DNA of 64,000 nucleotides. Source: Siphonodentalium dalli (Eukaryota > Mollusca > Scaphopoda > Gadilida > Siphonodentaliidae). Positions 11,153-23,698 of the stretch are shown here, one piece after another. Each line of letters starts with the position of its first letter. Position 1 is the stretch's first letter. The translations under genes were made by a program, and so were the position numbers. Location: the NCBI GenBank assembly GCA_032622095.1, contig CP136063.1:70037980-70101979 (forward strand). Reading direction: 5' to 3'. A model generated the notes under the pieces. It worked only from the letters and a program-made list of their open reading frames with translations. It was not told the DNA's origin and made no database searches.

Positions 11153-11259
11153 CTTGGCTTGGGATTGTGATGCTGCATCGTCTTTAGCTTTTTGCTTTTC
11201 AGTCGTTTCATCTCCTTTTCTCGTTCAAAGTCTTCCCTCGAATCTTTATCCTTCCTTTC
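11122..11259 (-). CDS. Candidate internal exon: charged juxtamembrane segment
   Basis: On the minus strand, an AG at 11261-11260 opens a frame of 46 codons beginning ERKDKDSREDFEREKEMKRL and continuing KSKKLKTMQ. It runs to a GTATGT donor-like site at 11121 inside the minisatellite. The composition (alternating K/R and E/D) is what often follows a transmembrane helix. Entry and exit phases are both 0, which fits the terminal exon at 5388. A stronger acceptor (CATTTACAG) sits at 11291, but reading from it in the phase supplied by the membrane exon gives a stop after four codons. Either an exon is missing between them or that route makes a short-tailed isoform. The final codons (NILYTT) are repeat-derived. 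Confidence 0.35.
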
Positions 11260-11362
11260 CTGAGCTTTATTTGTCGATTACCATCGCTGCCTGTAAATGT
11301 TGAAACAAATATGCATTCATAATATATAGTAACCCTTCTTTACTAAATACTGTTTTCCCTTC

Positions 11363-11695
11363 GGATACGTTCATACGTGTACTCGCAAATTTGCCATGCA
11401 TTCTTTTGCATGCATTTCAGTACTTATACAATGCATCTATACCATAGCTAACTGCATGAGAAGTAAAAACTATACAGTTCCACTGGTAGCAATGCTATCG
11501 AAATTTGCCTGTAAATAACAAGCAATTATCTCGCAATCATCAATCATACATGTATTTCAAGGGCACTATGTTAGTAGCACTCTTACATGTGGAACTACCG
11601 AGCTGCGGTATATATACATGTTACGTGTAGGCTTTTCTATGAGAAAATGCCTACTATAGATGTTTGTGCAAACTTGCCAGTTTATGTACGTACCC
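11363..11695. mobile_element. Short TIR element (GGTACGTTCATAC family), copy 1
   Basis: The left end GGATACGTTCATACGTG and the right end TTTATGTACGTACCC are degenerate complements. Inside them the words GCAAATTTGCCATGC and GTGCAAACTTGCCAG also pair. The same layout recurs at 23311-23698. The flank at the right is TTAG, possibly a mutated TTAA. Confidence 0.6.
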
Positions 11696-13330
11696 TTAGG
11701 AAATATTCAGATAATAAGTTCAATAAACGGCCATAGTTGGCTGAAGTGTTTATCCGCAAATTGCCCACCATTGAATATGAAACACTTATATCAATTAAAA
11801 TTTGTTTTATTTAGATTTTTATGGTTTAATACTTACAACCTTTCGGGGTAGTTTTACGGGCTCTTTTTATAACATCAACTTCAAGCGATCTCGTGGAAAC
11901 GTTCAGGGCGTACCCGGCCAATAAGGATAACTCTATCTTATTATTACATTCAATAAAGGCAAATTTCATTTTAACTAACAGATTTCACCGCGAATTACGT
12001 TCGGTAAAAGACAAACAATAGACTTAATCTTTAGTTTTATCTGTATTTTATTTGTATAAAAGGTATTTGTAGACTTGAAATCGGGTTTTACAAAAATGAT
12101 ATTGTTTTGTAATTACGACCCGGATGAGATTCACCATTTTTATTACTTTGATTTTGGAATATATCCCGTGTTGAGTGAATGCATATATATCAGGGTGATA
12201 AGCTGTCAACATGTATGGGGCTTTGGTGTCTTCGTTTGTGGAATGTCCAACTTGGAATCCCGAGCTGCACCTCCTTGAACCAGAAACAATTCTTCAATTA
12301 GCCCCTCCCCTCTTTGGGTTAAGGTTTTCCAACTGATACATGTATATAACTGAAGCGTTCCAATTATTGGAATAAATATTCCAACCTAACATCACCCTAT
12401 ATGGTTGGAAATGGTCCAAATGCACGCCGAATTAATGCTAAAACAACATACTTCACATGCACTACATATAGATCAAATATAGTAGGTTGGACAATTAAAC
12501 TATCAAAAACAATTGGTTTCATATAGATGTTCTGGGCATATCATTTAAATTGTTGATATTGCTGTGGCTAACAACCTAACTGCACTATACTAATATATTG
12601 TGGCTAACAACCTAAATATACTACATGTAGATACCAGACCCGACAGCCATCGGTGTGAGACAACGTCAGTGGGGACAACAACCAGGTAACCGCGTATACG
12701 TTCGGGTGTGAGATAACGTTATTGTGAACAACAGCCAGGTAACCGCGTACGTTCGTGTGTGAGACATAGTCCGCTTGGTGACAGATCAGATTATAGTTAA
12801 GTACATACCCAGAGGGCAAATGACTGAGAAAAGAATAGGATTCAAATCTGTTTTCTACAATTCAATTATACGAGAATGTGTCACCCGAAACGACATAATA
12901 AGGCTTTCCCCCATATATCACACGATGTATCCGCTTAGCTCATGGATTTGTTCACACTATATTTGTAATAAGATTTTTGCTATCTGGTGTACAGAAGGAT
13001 TGGTAATTTGATGTGACTGGCGTCGTATATGTATACGTGTTAAATTTATTACAACAGCATTGTATGCTGAAGTATTTAGCATCACTGTGGCCCATTGTTT
13101 TGGAAGAGTAACTATCATGTTCGCACGGCTAAGTATAACATAACGTGACATGTTACTGAGTCGATGGTAGCATTAAAAGCAATACAATACAGGAACCAAT
13201 AATGTAATACTGAAATATTATATTTAAAGCTGCACCATCCAGCTTGGCAACATAGCAATACAAGGTTTTCTATATAAGAAAATAATGATACCGGACCTGT
13301 GGGAGTTTTGATGGTCATATATAATTTTAA
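11696..13330. other. Intergenic or intronic DNA with a short tandem repeat at 12654-12771
   Basis: No gene seen. At 12654-12771 there are just over two copies of a roughly 54-bp unit (TGTGAGACAACGTCAGTG, then AACAACAGCCAGGTAACCGC, then GTACGTTCGTG). Fragment-like similarity to the CCCTTT element family (AGATAATAAGTTCAATAAAC) lies at 11708-11727. Confidence 0.5.
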
Positions 13331-13584
13331 CCCTTTCAGTGCCAAGTCCGATTTTTGTATCAACCCATATTTCCTTGATCATTTTTCAAATTTATTGATT
13401 ATAATAATGTGATACATTGATGGAAAGAGCTCTTAGACCCATTGATTATAATACTGTGATACATTGATTGAAAGAGCTCTAAGAGCTCTTTCCATCAATG
13501 TATCACATTATTATAATCAATAAATTTGAAAAATGATCAAGGAAATATGGGTTGATACAAAAATCGGACTTGGCACTGAAAGGG
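13331..13584. mobile_element. TTAA-type foldback element (254 bp)
   Basis: TTAA (13327-13330) precedes CCCTTTCAGTGCCAAGTCCG. The exact complement ends the element before TCAA, a one-base variant of the target site. The arms of about 110 bp are almost perfect and meet around duplicated GAAAGAGCTCT motifs near 13422-13490, so it would fold into a single long hairpin. Confidence 0.8.
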
Positions 13585-15240
13585 TCAAAAGAGGCAATTT
13601 TATCAGGTTTTGAAAATTATGGCCAGGGGCTCAACAAATAAAATGATCACATACGACATCAAAAGAATGAATATGGTTTACCTGCCCATTAATGACACAT
13701 ATTAAAGAATAGTTACACTCACGCATGCATTTGCGCTGTGCAACATGCATGCAGCACGTTGGTTGGTCGAACTTATGTCACGTGACATCGCACGTAGACA
13801 CATACTTGCTTCCATATTGTGTAAACACAACTCGCAACGAGCTACGAATATAACGTTGGGAATGGGCGAAATGATCTTTTAATCTGGGAATGGGCGAAAT
13901 GCTCCTTTAATCTGGGAATGGGCGAAATGCTCTTTTCATCTGCCAGTTGATTCGGTTAAGTGCAAATATAAGTAATGGGTGTTGACTATGTTGCGTTCCA
14001 TAGAGTATGAATGCAAGTTGGTCTAACATTTTTATATTTGGAACGCGAAAAGACCAACTTGCATCCTTACTATATACATGTATATATGGAATGCAAGCTA
14101 ATCGCCATCCATTTCTCCTCAACGTTCCTAAGAATAAGCTTATTTTTGTCCTATTATTTTGGATGATCCTGTGTGGCATAATTAGACTGCCGTTGATTGC
14201 AAATAATCTACATGTTTTATTTGTTTGACAGGTGGAAATCTTGGGAAATCTTGACCGATTGGCAAGGTTGAGGCAATCTTGATCGATTTGGGTGAAATAG
14301 GATGGGTATATTCAAAAGAAATTGGCTATATATTCCTTATGTCAATTTACAGGAGAGGCTTTCGTGACTTCGTTCAATACAAGTCTGAATTTGAAGCCTT
14401 GAAATAGGGTGTCTGTCATTTGCAGAATGAGGTCCCAAGAGGGTGAATTTAGTGATGCTATCCCGATCAGCGGGCTAGCATCACCAAATTTCACCCTTTT
14501 ATGACCCCATTCTGCAGTGTCTCATTTGCTATGGGAGACATGTCATAGACTCAGATTGAAGTTCCCAAATGATGAATAATGTGATGTACACCTCTTGGTA
14601 ACCTCAATTATCCAATGTTTCGTTTACCAATTTAGGGATATAGAGAAATTAATCTAAAAAAGAAATATAATCTAAGTAAAGAAGTTTCTATACAAATTTG
14701 ATAAAATAGAAACTTTTCAGAGAAGATGAGGCCTAAGCAGAATGAGGTCCCAAGACGGTGAATATAGTAATGCTATCCTCAGGCCTGGTTCAATTTATCT
14801 GTTGCTTATTTGAGCGGCAACACCTTTGTTCTAGCTGGTGATTACGGCTAAACACATCAGGATTCAGGACCATATACCTATTAAATCAACTGACCATTTG
14901 TGTGGCTAATCAAACCATCATTAATTATTATAAATTTACATATCCAGTGTGTTTTACACTAATCATGTTCGGTCATTGATAAACAGCTGTCAAATGGGTC
15001 ATGTGTTTTATATCCACATCGAATACACCTTCACACAAACCGACATCACATGTATCGTGTCGAGCCAGATGACTAAAGTGGTAAATATAATAACTGGCCG
15101 TGTTTATATATGGCGCGCGGCCAAAGACTAATCGATCGAAAATTCGCAGGCAAAATATTGGGCAAACTTACAGTTTGCATGGTATAATATCTGACCTGCA
15201 GACACATTTCAGTTGATATTTTAATAAAGAAAACGTTATA
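13585..15240. other. Intergenic or intronic DNA with short repeats
   Basis: No gene seen. Three copies of a roughly 31-bp unit (CTGGGAATGGGCGAAATGCT) lie at 13856-13938. Small inverted repeats occur at about 14009-14067 (AATGCAAGTTGGTCT against AGACCAACTTGCAT) and about 14440-14500 (AGGGTGAATTTAGTGATGC against its complement). Confidence 0.45.
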
Positions 15241-15438
15241 TAAATATAAGAAATAGATGTGGCTTGAGCGTGTTTTATTGAGGGCTATGTCACTGTGGTT
15301 GTTGGAGCACATTATATAGATATAAGAAATGAAAGTAGTTTGAGTGAGTTTTATTGAGGGTTATGTCACTGGTTGTTGGAGCACAACGGCCGCAGCGCCA
15401 TGCCATTCAATAGAACTCACTCAACCAAACTTCATTTA
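15241..15438. mobile_element. Small TIR element with tandemly duplicated left end
   Basis: The right unit, 15330-15438, starts GTAGTTTGAGTGAGTTTTAT and ends with the complement (GAACTCACTCAACCAAACTTC). A second copy of the left portion, including GTCACTG and GTTGTTGGAGCAC, lies immediately upstream at 15241-15310. The family recurs at 17875-18018. Confidence 0.6.
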
Positions 15439-15954
15439 TTAATTAAGTGTGACTGCCAATGTCGCGATTAAAAACAACAAATTTCCATTCAAGGTACTGT
15501 ATTATCTTCTGTCTATTCACGCTTTCAAACAAACAGTGCTTTCATTCTCCACACAGTTAACAACACAACTCTTCATATATGCGTCATGGGCTTTTTTCTA
15601 TGGCGAAAAGTAGTTATCCATGGATCCTAAGTACGACCGAACCTATAGTATGTTCAGTGTCAAATATACATGTATGCAAATATTTGCTTCCAATAGCCTT
15701 CCGCGTGCACAATAAAACATATTAATGGTTTTACAAATATCAAATACAGCGGCAGAAATATGAGATATTTGCTCTGCATTCAGCAACGGTGAATCTCCCG
15801 TCTAAGCCGGGTCACATGACATGAATAACATTAAATGCGGTTTGAAACTTCACATTGTACTTAATAATGCTCACTTTTGTTAAATACGGGTCCGTTTCAG
15901 GGATAAAAATAGACAGATAATTACGTCAAATATTTTATGATTTAAGTGTCAGAG
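15439..15954. other. Intergenic or intronic DNA
   Basis: Nothing recognisable as gene or repeat. Confidence 0.35.
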
Positions 15955-16250
15955 GCACGTTTTGCCAAAAAAATTCCTGATATTTCAAAATGGATTTCCA
16001 CAAAATCTGTCTACAATTTCTTTTTGAAATTTGGTACAGGCGATTATCGTGACACATCGTTTCAGAACCATCTACCGTTGGAATTATAACCACATTTACT
16101 ATACTTTTATGGCAGGAACAATATTTAAAATTTCGATGTTTTCAGGTCATCTAGAACATTTTCAAAATTGCAATTTATATATCCATGATATCATATAATT
16201 CATATATCTGAAGATCATGAGAGGAACTTTAACTTTTCTTGACTCAATTG
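15955..16250. mobile_element. 5' fragment of a TTAA element (family of 48339-49294)
   Basis: TTAA is followed by GTGTCAGAGGCACGTTTTGCC. About 290 bp then track the left part of the element at 48339 (shared words GATATTTCAAAATGGATTT, TTTGAAATTTGGTACA, ACTTTTATGGCA, ATCATGAGAGGA). The right half and right terminal repeat are missing. Confidence 0.65.
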
Positions 16251-16384
16251 AGCGAACTAGCGGTCCAGTGTCCAGGTCCGCATATCTGATTTAGAGTTGA
16301 TCCTAAACATAATTCATCAAAATTTTATACATGTAGCTCCAATCCACCCCGAAAATTCTTATGGCGTTTGGCATTAATCAGATA

Positions 16385-17260
16385 GAAACGATTTAGTCAT
16401 GCAATAAGTAAAATCCAAAATGGCTACTGGCTTCCATGTATCTCAACGAAATTCAGAAAACAAGGGTTGTACATCAATGATGGCTCCAGTCGAGTTTTTT
16501 GTCGATAAGAGTGAATCTGTCTGACAGAGAATCACTAGTGATGGCTTCCATCTAGTAATCACATCGAAGATCAATATAAAGTTTGGTGACGATCGGATGA
16601 GGGATGTAGCTGTATGGTGTGCCAAAGGATTTAGTGATAAAAAGAGTAAAATACTAGATGGCTGCAGTTGGTCATGTTTTTTTTTTAAATTTGAAAATTG
16701 ATGGCTCACCCCTAAGATCCAGATGAAGTTTGGTGATGATTGGAGGAGGGAGGTGGCCATATAGGCTGTGCCGAATGATTTAGTCATACAAAGAGTAAAT
16801 TCCAAGATGGTCGTTGGTGGCCATGTTTTTAAGAAACATTAAAAAAAATTGTTGGCCACCCCGAAGATCCATATGACGTTTGGTGTTGATCGGATGAGAT
16901 ATGTGACCTGTAGGGGGTGCCAAATGATTTAGTCGTGCAAAGAGAACAATCCAAGATGGATGCCGACGGCCATGTTTTTCATTGAACATTTTTCAAATTT
17001 GATAGCTCCCATCTATCGGCGATCCTAAACATGCCTGTAAATTTTCAAAACAATTCTTCAATAAATGCGGGCTGCAGGGTGTGCCGATGGATTCAAATTT
17101 GAATTCCAAGATAGCTGCTGGCGGCCATGTTTTTTAACGAATTTCGGAAAAAAATCGAAGGCTTCGATCTAGAGGTCACCCCGAAGATCAATATGACGTT
17201 TGGTGACGATCGGATGAGAGATGTGACTTGTATGTTGTGCTAACGGAAATTGTTGACGGA
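16385..17260. repeat. Tandem array of the ~180-bp repeat (array 2)
   Basis: Four to five diverged units share the landmarks of array 1 at 480-1250: TTTAGTCATGCAA, AAAGAGTAAAATCC, AAGATGGC, GGCCATGTTTTT and GTTTGGTGATGATCGGATGA. The edge GAAATTGTTGACG occurs at the end of both arrays, suggesting a defined element end, followed here by a GACGGACG-rich tail. Open frames on the minus strand here are by-products of the repeat. Confidence 0.8.
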
Positions 17261-17874
17261 CGAACGACGGACGCACAGACGGACGACGGCTTATACAAGT
17301 CTGTAAAAACATCACCACGAGGGGGAACTTCGGCGAAATAGATAAACTTGTTCCTATGTTGTTTATTGATATATAGCTATCCAATAAATAAATTTCACGT
17401 GCGTATAGCCCGTGTGTGTTACACAAAATCCTGTTCCGTGATTGGTCAACTGGGAGTCGGGTCATGCGTTTCATATCGCAATAAAAACACCGCAATACGA
17501 ACCGACACCACACCTTGTTGACCTCTATAGATGAGAAAAAGCGGTCAATACTAACAGGGCGCCTTTTTTTATTTTTTTTTTATTTTAATTTTTTATTGAT
17601 AAAGAAGAATAATAACAAAAGAAAGAGACAAAATACATTCACTCATTCATGCTCTCAGTCCAAGACATGGAAGAGTTTCACTCTTCCATGCCATGGCCTA
17701 CTTTCTTACCTGTGATATGCAATTAGAAAATATTTAAAGCCACACAATGTGTTAGGACAATTTTAACAATCTTCGTTCAACTTAAAAGCAAGACCAATAA
17801 TCGATACTAGGTACTACCTTGATATATTTTTGCCTGAAATGGATATTGCCATCTTTTAGAAAAGAAATTCATCT
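17261..17874. other. Intergenic or intronic DNA
   Basis: A T-rich stretch at 17566-17596 and a short palindrome (CATGGAAGAG against CTCTTCCATG) at 17667-17691. No gene. Confidence 0.35.
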
Positions 17875-18018
17875 GAATGTAGTTTGAGTGTGTTTTATTA
17901 AGGGGCATGTCGCCGCGGCGGTTGGAGAAAATTTAGTGCGAACCGATTCTCGGTTCACAAAATGTGCCAAAACAGCCACATCGCAGTAACCTTCCATAAA
18001 ACACAATCAAACTGCATT
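17875..18018. mobile_element. Small TIR element (~144 bp)
   Basis: The left end GAATGTAGTTTGAGTGTG then TTTTATTAAGG is complementary to the right end CATAAAACACAATCAAAC then TGCATTC. It is the same family as 15330-15438. Confidence 0.65.
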
Positions 18019-19094
18019 CAAATCTTAAGTAAACAAAGGTGATACAGTGATTTCTAAACAAAATCGCTAATCGCGTACAAAGTTCAAATACTTTAGTCTA
18101 AATATTTTAGAATATTTTTCAATACTTTGGCCTCTTCGTAATGATTTATTCTCTTATCAAATGTTACATGAAATTGAGATATATGAGTGTATATACAAAC
18201 GATATGTACAATATCAGAGACGGTATTTTATAGACATAAATTATATACATTCTGACTACTCTTAAGTTGTGTTCCAACGTTTAATGTTAAGTTTTGATTA
18301 AACTCTGGTATCTTATTGGACTAATTGGACATTGATAGGTAATGTCACGGTAACCTGTAATGTTTACATAACATATAATGTATTTGTTGATGATAGTTGT
18401 TTTACATACTTTTATATATGTTATCTTATTTCACATGAATCCACTTCAAAGCATTGGTCACTTTAATGTGTCGCTGAAATGACTTTTTCAAGTCGTGGAA
18501 CGTAGAACAAAATCGGACCACTTTTTCTGCAGTATGAAACAATGATGATCGTTCCAACTTCCATGTTGTCTATTCCTAATCTCCTAATCACGAAAAATGG
18601 AAATCTGCTGGTAATTTCCAATGACATAGATGCGTTTGTCAGAGAATTTAAGGTCAATATATATTGTGTATGTATGGACATATTTTGTCCTTACTATACC
18701 AAATCACGTATTCATAACTTTTCAGTTAAGATGGCACATGCTTGTTTAATAAAGTATTATTGGAACTTCTTTATAAGCTGGTTTACAAGATATGTATATA
18801 TTTAACATGGCTCAGTTTTCACTGCACAAACACCGTGTGTCATATTACCACTCTGTGTTCACCTGTGTAATGGGATATCTCATTGAAGCGAAATTCGATA
18901 ATCACAAAATAAAATAAAAACTAGAATGCATACCAAGATAATCACTGTGTTTTCTTACACTATTCAAAGTGCCACATGAAGTGTAAATTTGCAATTTGAT
19001 ATTGGACAAAGCTACCAGGGGTACATGCCAGAGTCAATATGATATTATATATATAACGGAATGAAACTTAACCCGCGTTTGATCATTGAATATA
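18019..19094. other. Intergenic or intronic DNA
   Basis: No convincing gene. An 87-codon open frame at 18542-18805 has no recognisable motif, and AT-rich composition can explain it. Confidence 0.35.
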
Positions 19095-19592
19095 TGTCGC
19101 ATTGTTCGAGTAAAATTCACTCTTAGAACAAATGTGTATACATTGTACACAATATGTGTTACATTTTATCTTAAACAAAATTGTGTAGAAGTGACACATG
19201 ACATATATATATGAGTGTATCGTAGTTATTAGATGAGATGTGTTCTATTGGGGACACACAACTCGTAAAGGCTACCGCATATACAAATAATTTGTTATAC
19301 ACTGTGTTAGTTTCAAAACTGAAAAGCAGATAATTGTGTAGCACAAAGTTTTAAAGCTGCTGCCAGATTTTTAATATGTTAGCTTTTACGAGGTTTGTGT
19401 CTCATATAGAACACATCTTATCTACTAACTATAATATACTCGCATATTCACTCATAGTCAATGTTGAGAAAATTCAACCATACACACATGGAATGTGTCA
19501 TGTCTACACAATTTTGTTTAAGATAAAATGTAACACATTTTGTGTAGAATTTTTATACAAGTGTATACACGTAATCTTCTCGAACGTAGTGC
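19095..19592. mobile_element. Foldback element with ~170-190-bp arms
   Basis: The sequence from about 19103 to 19275 (landmarks GTTCGAGTAAAATTCACTC, GTTACATTTTATCTTAAAC, AATTGTGTAGA, TGTGTTCTAT) reappears as its complement at 19378-19586 (AGAACACATCTTATC, ACACAATTTTGTTTAAG, ATAAAATGTAACAC, TTCTCGAACG). A loop of about 100 bp separates them. No coding capacity. Confidence 0.75.
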
Positions 19593-19711
19593 ATACCGTG
19601 CTGATGATAGATAGATATATAGTTTAATGACATACAACGTCCACACGAGACCGATATCAAAATAACAGATATATATATATATAACAATGTCAACACTATA
19701 TACTATAGTAA

Positions 19712-20023
19712 CTATTTCATATTTATATCAGAATAGTATTTGACATTACTTTGAAAAATGTACGGACCATGTTGCAGATTTTGTTGCATGTATAAGGCTC
19801 GTTGTTGTGCATTATGTGCATTAAATTTATCACTCGTCATCCCTATCTCATCAAAGAAGTGTTTACGCATCTTATCATATATGTTGCAGCGCATACGGAA
19901 GTGTTCTTCATTCTCAACCTCCATGTTACATTTCCTACAAATTCTTTCATCAAGTGACACTTTTGGCTGTTTATGGCGACCCTTTTCAATTTCCAAGTTA
20001 TGACTACTAATTCTTAGTTTACA
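19712..20023 (-). pseudogene. C-terminal fragment of a non-LTR retrotransposon ORF2
   Basis: Reading the minus strand from about 20023 gives KLRISSHNLEIEKGRH, then the zinc-knuckle-like RICRKCNMEVENEEHF plus RMRC, ending in a stop at 19712. The C-x2-C-x7-H-x4-C spacing after an LRISSH/IE-GR motif is the usual C-terminus of invertebrate CR1/L2-like ORF2 proteins. No reverse-transcriptase domain is attached, so it is a 5'-truncated relic. Confidence 0.7.
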
Positions 20024-20333
20024 AAAAAATAATCTTTGTGTATATTAAGATAAGGTTCTTGTGCGTAATGTTGTTTGACTACATGGTACGTCCTTAACTT
20101 ATTCGCACCCGAACAACGTGTAAATCATGTCCACGTGGAGCAATTCAAGAACTCTGTCCGAACAAAGTACAGTTTGTTTCAGGAAGACTAAAATCATCCG
20201 GAAGATGTTTACCCGTCAACTAAATAAAACATGGACTACACTTTCGATCTGTATCAATACATGATACCAGTATACTGTACCTTGTAGATCGACACATGCT
20301 GGTTGACACTGAATATATAAGAACTAATTCTGT

Positions 20334-20455
20334 TTCGATTAAGGTTATGTATAGTTATAACCGAAAAGTTTGAAGACAAATTATGTAACGTACTTAGAGC
20401 GTTATAATAAGTTTCTTTTCAAACTGTTCGGTTATAACGCATAACCTCGAAATTA
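20334..20455. repeat. Inverted repeat
   Basis: TTCGATTAAGGTTATG plus GTTATAACCGAA at the left is matched by TTCGGTTATAACGCATAACC plus TCGAAA at the right, around a 60-bp loop. It is probably a small foldback element. Confidence 0.6.
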
Positions 20456-21392
20456 AAACTTCGAGATTATTTCTGACGAAAAAGACACATTAAATTGAAA
20501 CTGGCACCCTGTCACTCAAACATCTAATTATCGATTGATCAAGTGGCGTCATGAATTCGTCGCTTTTGATTGGCTAGTGACACTGGTCAGTAGCTCCATC
20601 GTAGCTGTATGTTTTCCTATTATACTTCGGCTGTAATACGAATTGCTAGTTACAAATTTCATTTGCAAATGTTTCACGAGTCTTGTTGATTTCACTATGT
20701 ACATATATGCACTGAAGTAATGTGGGTTAATTAGCAGTAAGGTTATTGGCAGGGCAATGCAACACCGGAACTCCCTTTTATATCGTAAGAAGTATCAAAT
20801 AGTTTAATGTTCATTTTAAGCAGGCGGTTTATGGGTGTCGTCATATCTCTCGATGCTTCTGTACTTTCTATAGCAGAAAGTAATCAAGAAAGTTAGTTAA
20901 TCGAGAAATAACATTAATGTTATATAGTCAGAACAGGTTAAAAAATCAAATAGTTCCCAGGGTTTGAACTGGTGGAATATGATCTCTATGGTTGTAGCCA
21001 GAGTAGTGATTCGTGGCAGGATCTAACATTGTGTCATCTTACATATCGCACATATAATGCAATAGAGAAATGTGCCTTTTCTACCCATGCACATCCTCGC
21101 ATACATATATATCCGTAACAGTCCCATAGTTGTATAGTACTTTGCAGGATATATATATAAGTACACAAGAGCAAGTTGTATTATAGGGCAGACCGCTGAA
21201 TGTATCAACATAGCATATGCTGTTCAGGGAAACAATATTCAAGATCAAATGGTAACAGGCAACTTTAGGACTGATTGGAACGCATACAACAAAAGATTCT
21301 TATACGTGCATTGATCTTCGTTCGATATGGCAAGTGAGACCTATTTTGCAGCGGACCATGATTTTGATGTGTCTGCTAAATGTTTTAGTTAA
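20456..21392. other. Intergenic or intronic DNA
   Basis: Nothing recognisable. Confidence 0.35.
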
Positions 21393-21706
21393 AGGGGTAC
21401 TTTACACTAGATCTGGCCATATTTGGGACCATCTCATTTATACTCAACATAATATATGCAACAAATGAATGAATTTGAGCCATGAATGGGTGCGAAATAT
21501 ACACTCATTTACCGTATGATAACGATACAAAAACATGGTGATTACAACGAAAATGAATTTATGACTCCAACCATAAATTCATTTTCATTATAATTACCAT
21601 GTTGTTTTACATCATTCATAGACACATAACTGTATGTTGCATATATTCTGTTGATTATAAAAGGAGATTGTCCCATAAATGGCCGGATTTAGTGTACAGT
21701 ACCCTT
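21393..21706. mobile_element. TTAA-flanked MITE (AGGGGTACT family), copy 1
   Basis: It is flanked by TTAA on both sides (21389-21392 and 21707-21710). The left end is AGGGGTACTTTACACTAGAT then CTGGCC. The right end, GGCCGGATTTAGTGTACAGT then ACCC, is its complement with few changes. Internal arms include CAACATAATATATGCAAC and CATTTTCATTATAATTACC. The second copy is at 31896-32256. The TTAA site duplication points to piggyBac-type mobilisation. Confidence 0.8.
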
Positions 21707-23310
21707 TTAAGACCATCGGCCACGATGCCATTCTTTAACTTAGTTGTAACATTCCATTGATTTTCATATAGACACCATGCATCGGTGGAACCTTGCACTT
21801 ATAAAAAGCTGCCGAACGTCATATAAATTATACAACGCATTTTCATAGGCTTGATGTTGTCAAATAAGGCCGAAGGGGTCACTATCACCACACACAAGTT
21901 GGAAAGGGTTTTCACGCCTCGCGAAAAGTGCATGGCTAGGGGTGCGCAGTCCCGTTTAACAACGTCGGAAAGTGTATGCATGGTTTGACTGCGCGCTCAA
22001 ATTGACGTCGGAATTAGTCTGAACTATACTAATGCACCAAAGAACCTCAGAGAAATTACTTCCATAATTTGTTGGAAACAATCTAAATATTTAAATTAAC
22101 CGAAACCTGGTATGGAGATATAATGTAAAACATCGCGCCGGGTGCAGAATATTGGGCTCGCACTAAAACGTGTAAACCGAGGTCGACTTTAAAAAGAAGA
22201 AGGTTTAAGTGGTGTTTGAAATCGGGCTTATTTCATTCGTTTCTCAATAAAATTACATGCATGTGAAAGTAGGAATATATGTCCGCATTATTGGAGTATA
22301 AGTAATCTTTTCAAATTATTGTTTTATTTTGTTTAAGTATTTAGTTGTTTTGTTGATTATATTGAATGGTTCCTTTATAAACACACTAAATTGTAAGAAG
22401 TGCATGCACTTTGGTTAAGTAATCGTGATTAGCTGTAAAGCTGGGATTAAGCAAAAATGAAACACAAGAGCAAACCCGAATATACTCCTCGTTCTCGTTA
22501 TATTCGAAATTCTTGTAATGCAGTTGCCTTCACCTATGACATTTAAAGGCACGGGCGGCGTTCATTACATAAATATTCATATTTGTACAAATCGCCATCA
22601 ACGGAATATTAAAAAATATATAGTTTTGTTCATATGCCAAACATAATCAGCACGTAAATAGTATATTGTCACCAGGACGTACGATGGTGTACGTAAACAA
22701 GAACATGCTTGTGTTATAGAAGTTTTGCTTCTGTTTACATAACACAGAGCAATTCTATTGGTTAATCACACACAAATTATATAAACGCTCTTTATTATTT
22801 CCATATCAGGAAAACAGTAACAAATAACGCTCTTTATCTAAAGAAAAGCCAGGTTATGTAACGTTTTTTGCCTTTGTTTACATAACAAAGGAAAACATTT
22901 GACAATAACATACTGTTTATGCCATCTTTCTGATTGGTATAAGAACAAGGTATGTCTATATGTACTATTATTTCTGTTTATGGAGCTGAATATTTTAACA
23001 GCATACCCACCGCCAACGCGTATCTTTAATTACTCTATGTCCTTATTTCCTTCCAACATTGTATCCGAAGTTATAGGTCTACATTGGCCTAATTTTAATT
23101 GTATCTTTTCTTGTCAATGTGATTATATGATTATTGCAATCCAATAAAAAACTGAATACAGATTACAAAACGTCAAATTCTCTAGTATATAGACGACACC
23201 TTTCGAATCATGTGTAAACATGTCCACCTTTCAAAAGATCCTGTGTACTTTTTATCATATTCTGAAATCCTGATTACACATTGCCACTCGTATGTGAAAG
23301 TGACCCCTTA
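21707..23310. other. Intergenic or intronic DNA
   Basis: No gene seen. Two related segments with TGTTTACATAACA-like words lie at about 22690-22750 and 22850-22890. Confidence 0.35.
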
Positions 23311-23698
23311 GGGTACGTTCATACGCTGGCAAGTTTGCACGGTATGTTTTGCAGGCATTTCATCATAAAAAAACATATGGTGCCGTCATATAAAATTAAA
23401 CGTGCATATAGTATGCATCTTTACCAAAGCGAACGACATGAGAAGTAAAATGTCTGTAGTTCCACTTGTAACGACGCGTATTATTGAATCTTGCGAGATA
23501 ATTGCACGCTATTTGCAGGCAAATTCCGGTAGCATGGCTACAGGTGGATATAGAGAGTTTTTACTTCGCATGTAGTTAGGTGAGGTACAGATGCATTGTA
23601 TATGCTTTATTCCGTTTATATTCTGGCACCATATCGATTTCGACGACAAAATTCTTGCAATCCATACTGTGCAAACTTGCCAGTATATGAACATACCC
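23311..23698. mobile_element. Short TIR element (GGTACGTTCATAC family), copy 2
   Basis: The left end GGGTACGTTCATACG plus CTGGCAAGTTTGCAC is complementary to the right end GTGCAAACTTGCCAGTATAT plus GAACATACCC. The right flank is TTAA and the left flank TTA then G, so TTAA is the likely target. Same family as 11363-11695. Confidence 0.7.

Noticed and set aside
15170-15193. 24-bp minus-strand candidate microexon (CTGCAG acceptor, GTAAGT donor)
   Set aside because: The donor has a poor exon side (ACT before GT) and the length does not repair the phase gap in the gene model.
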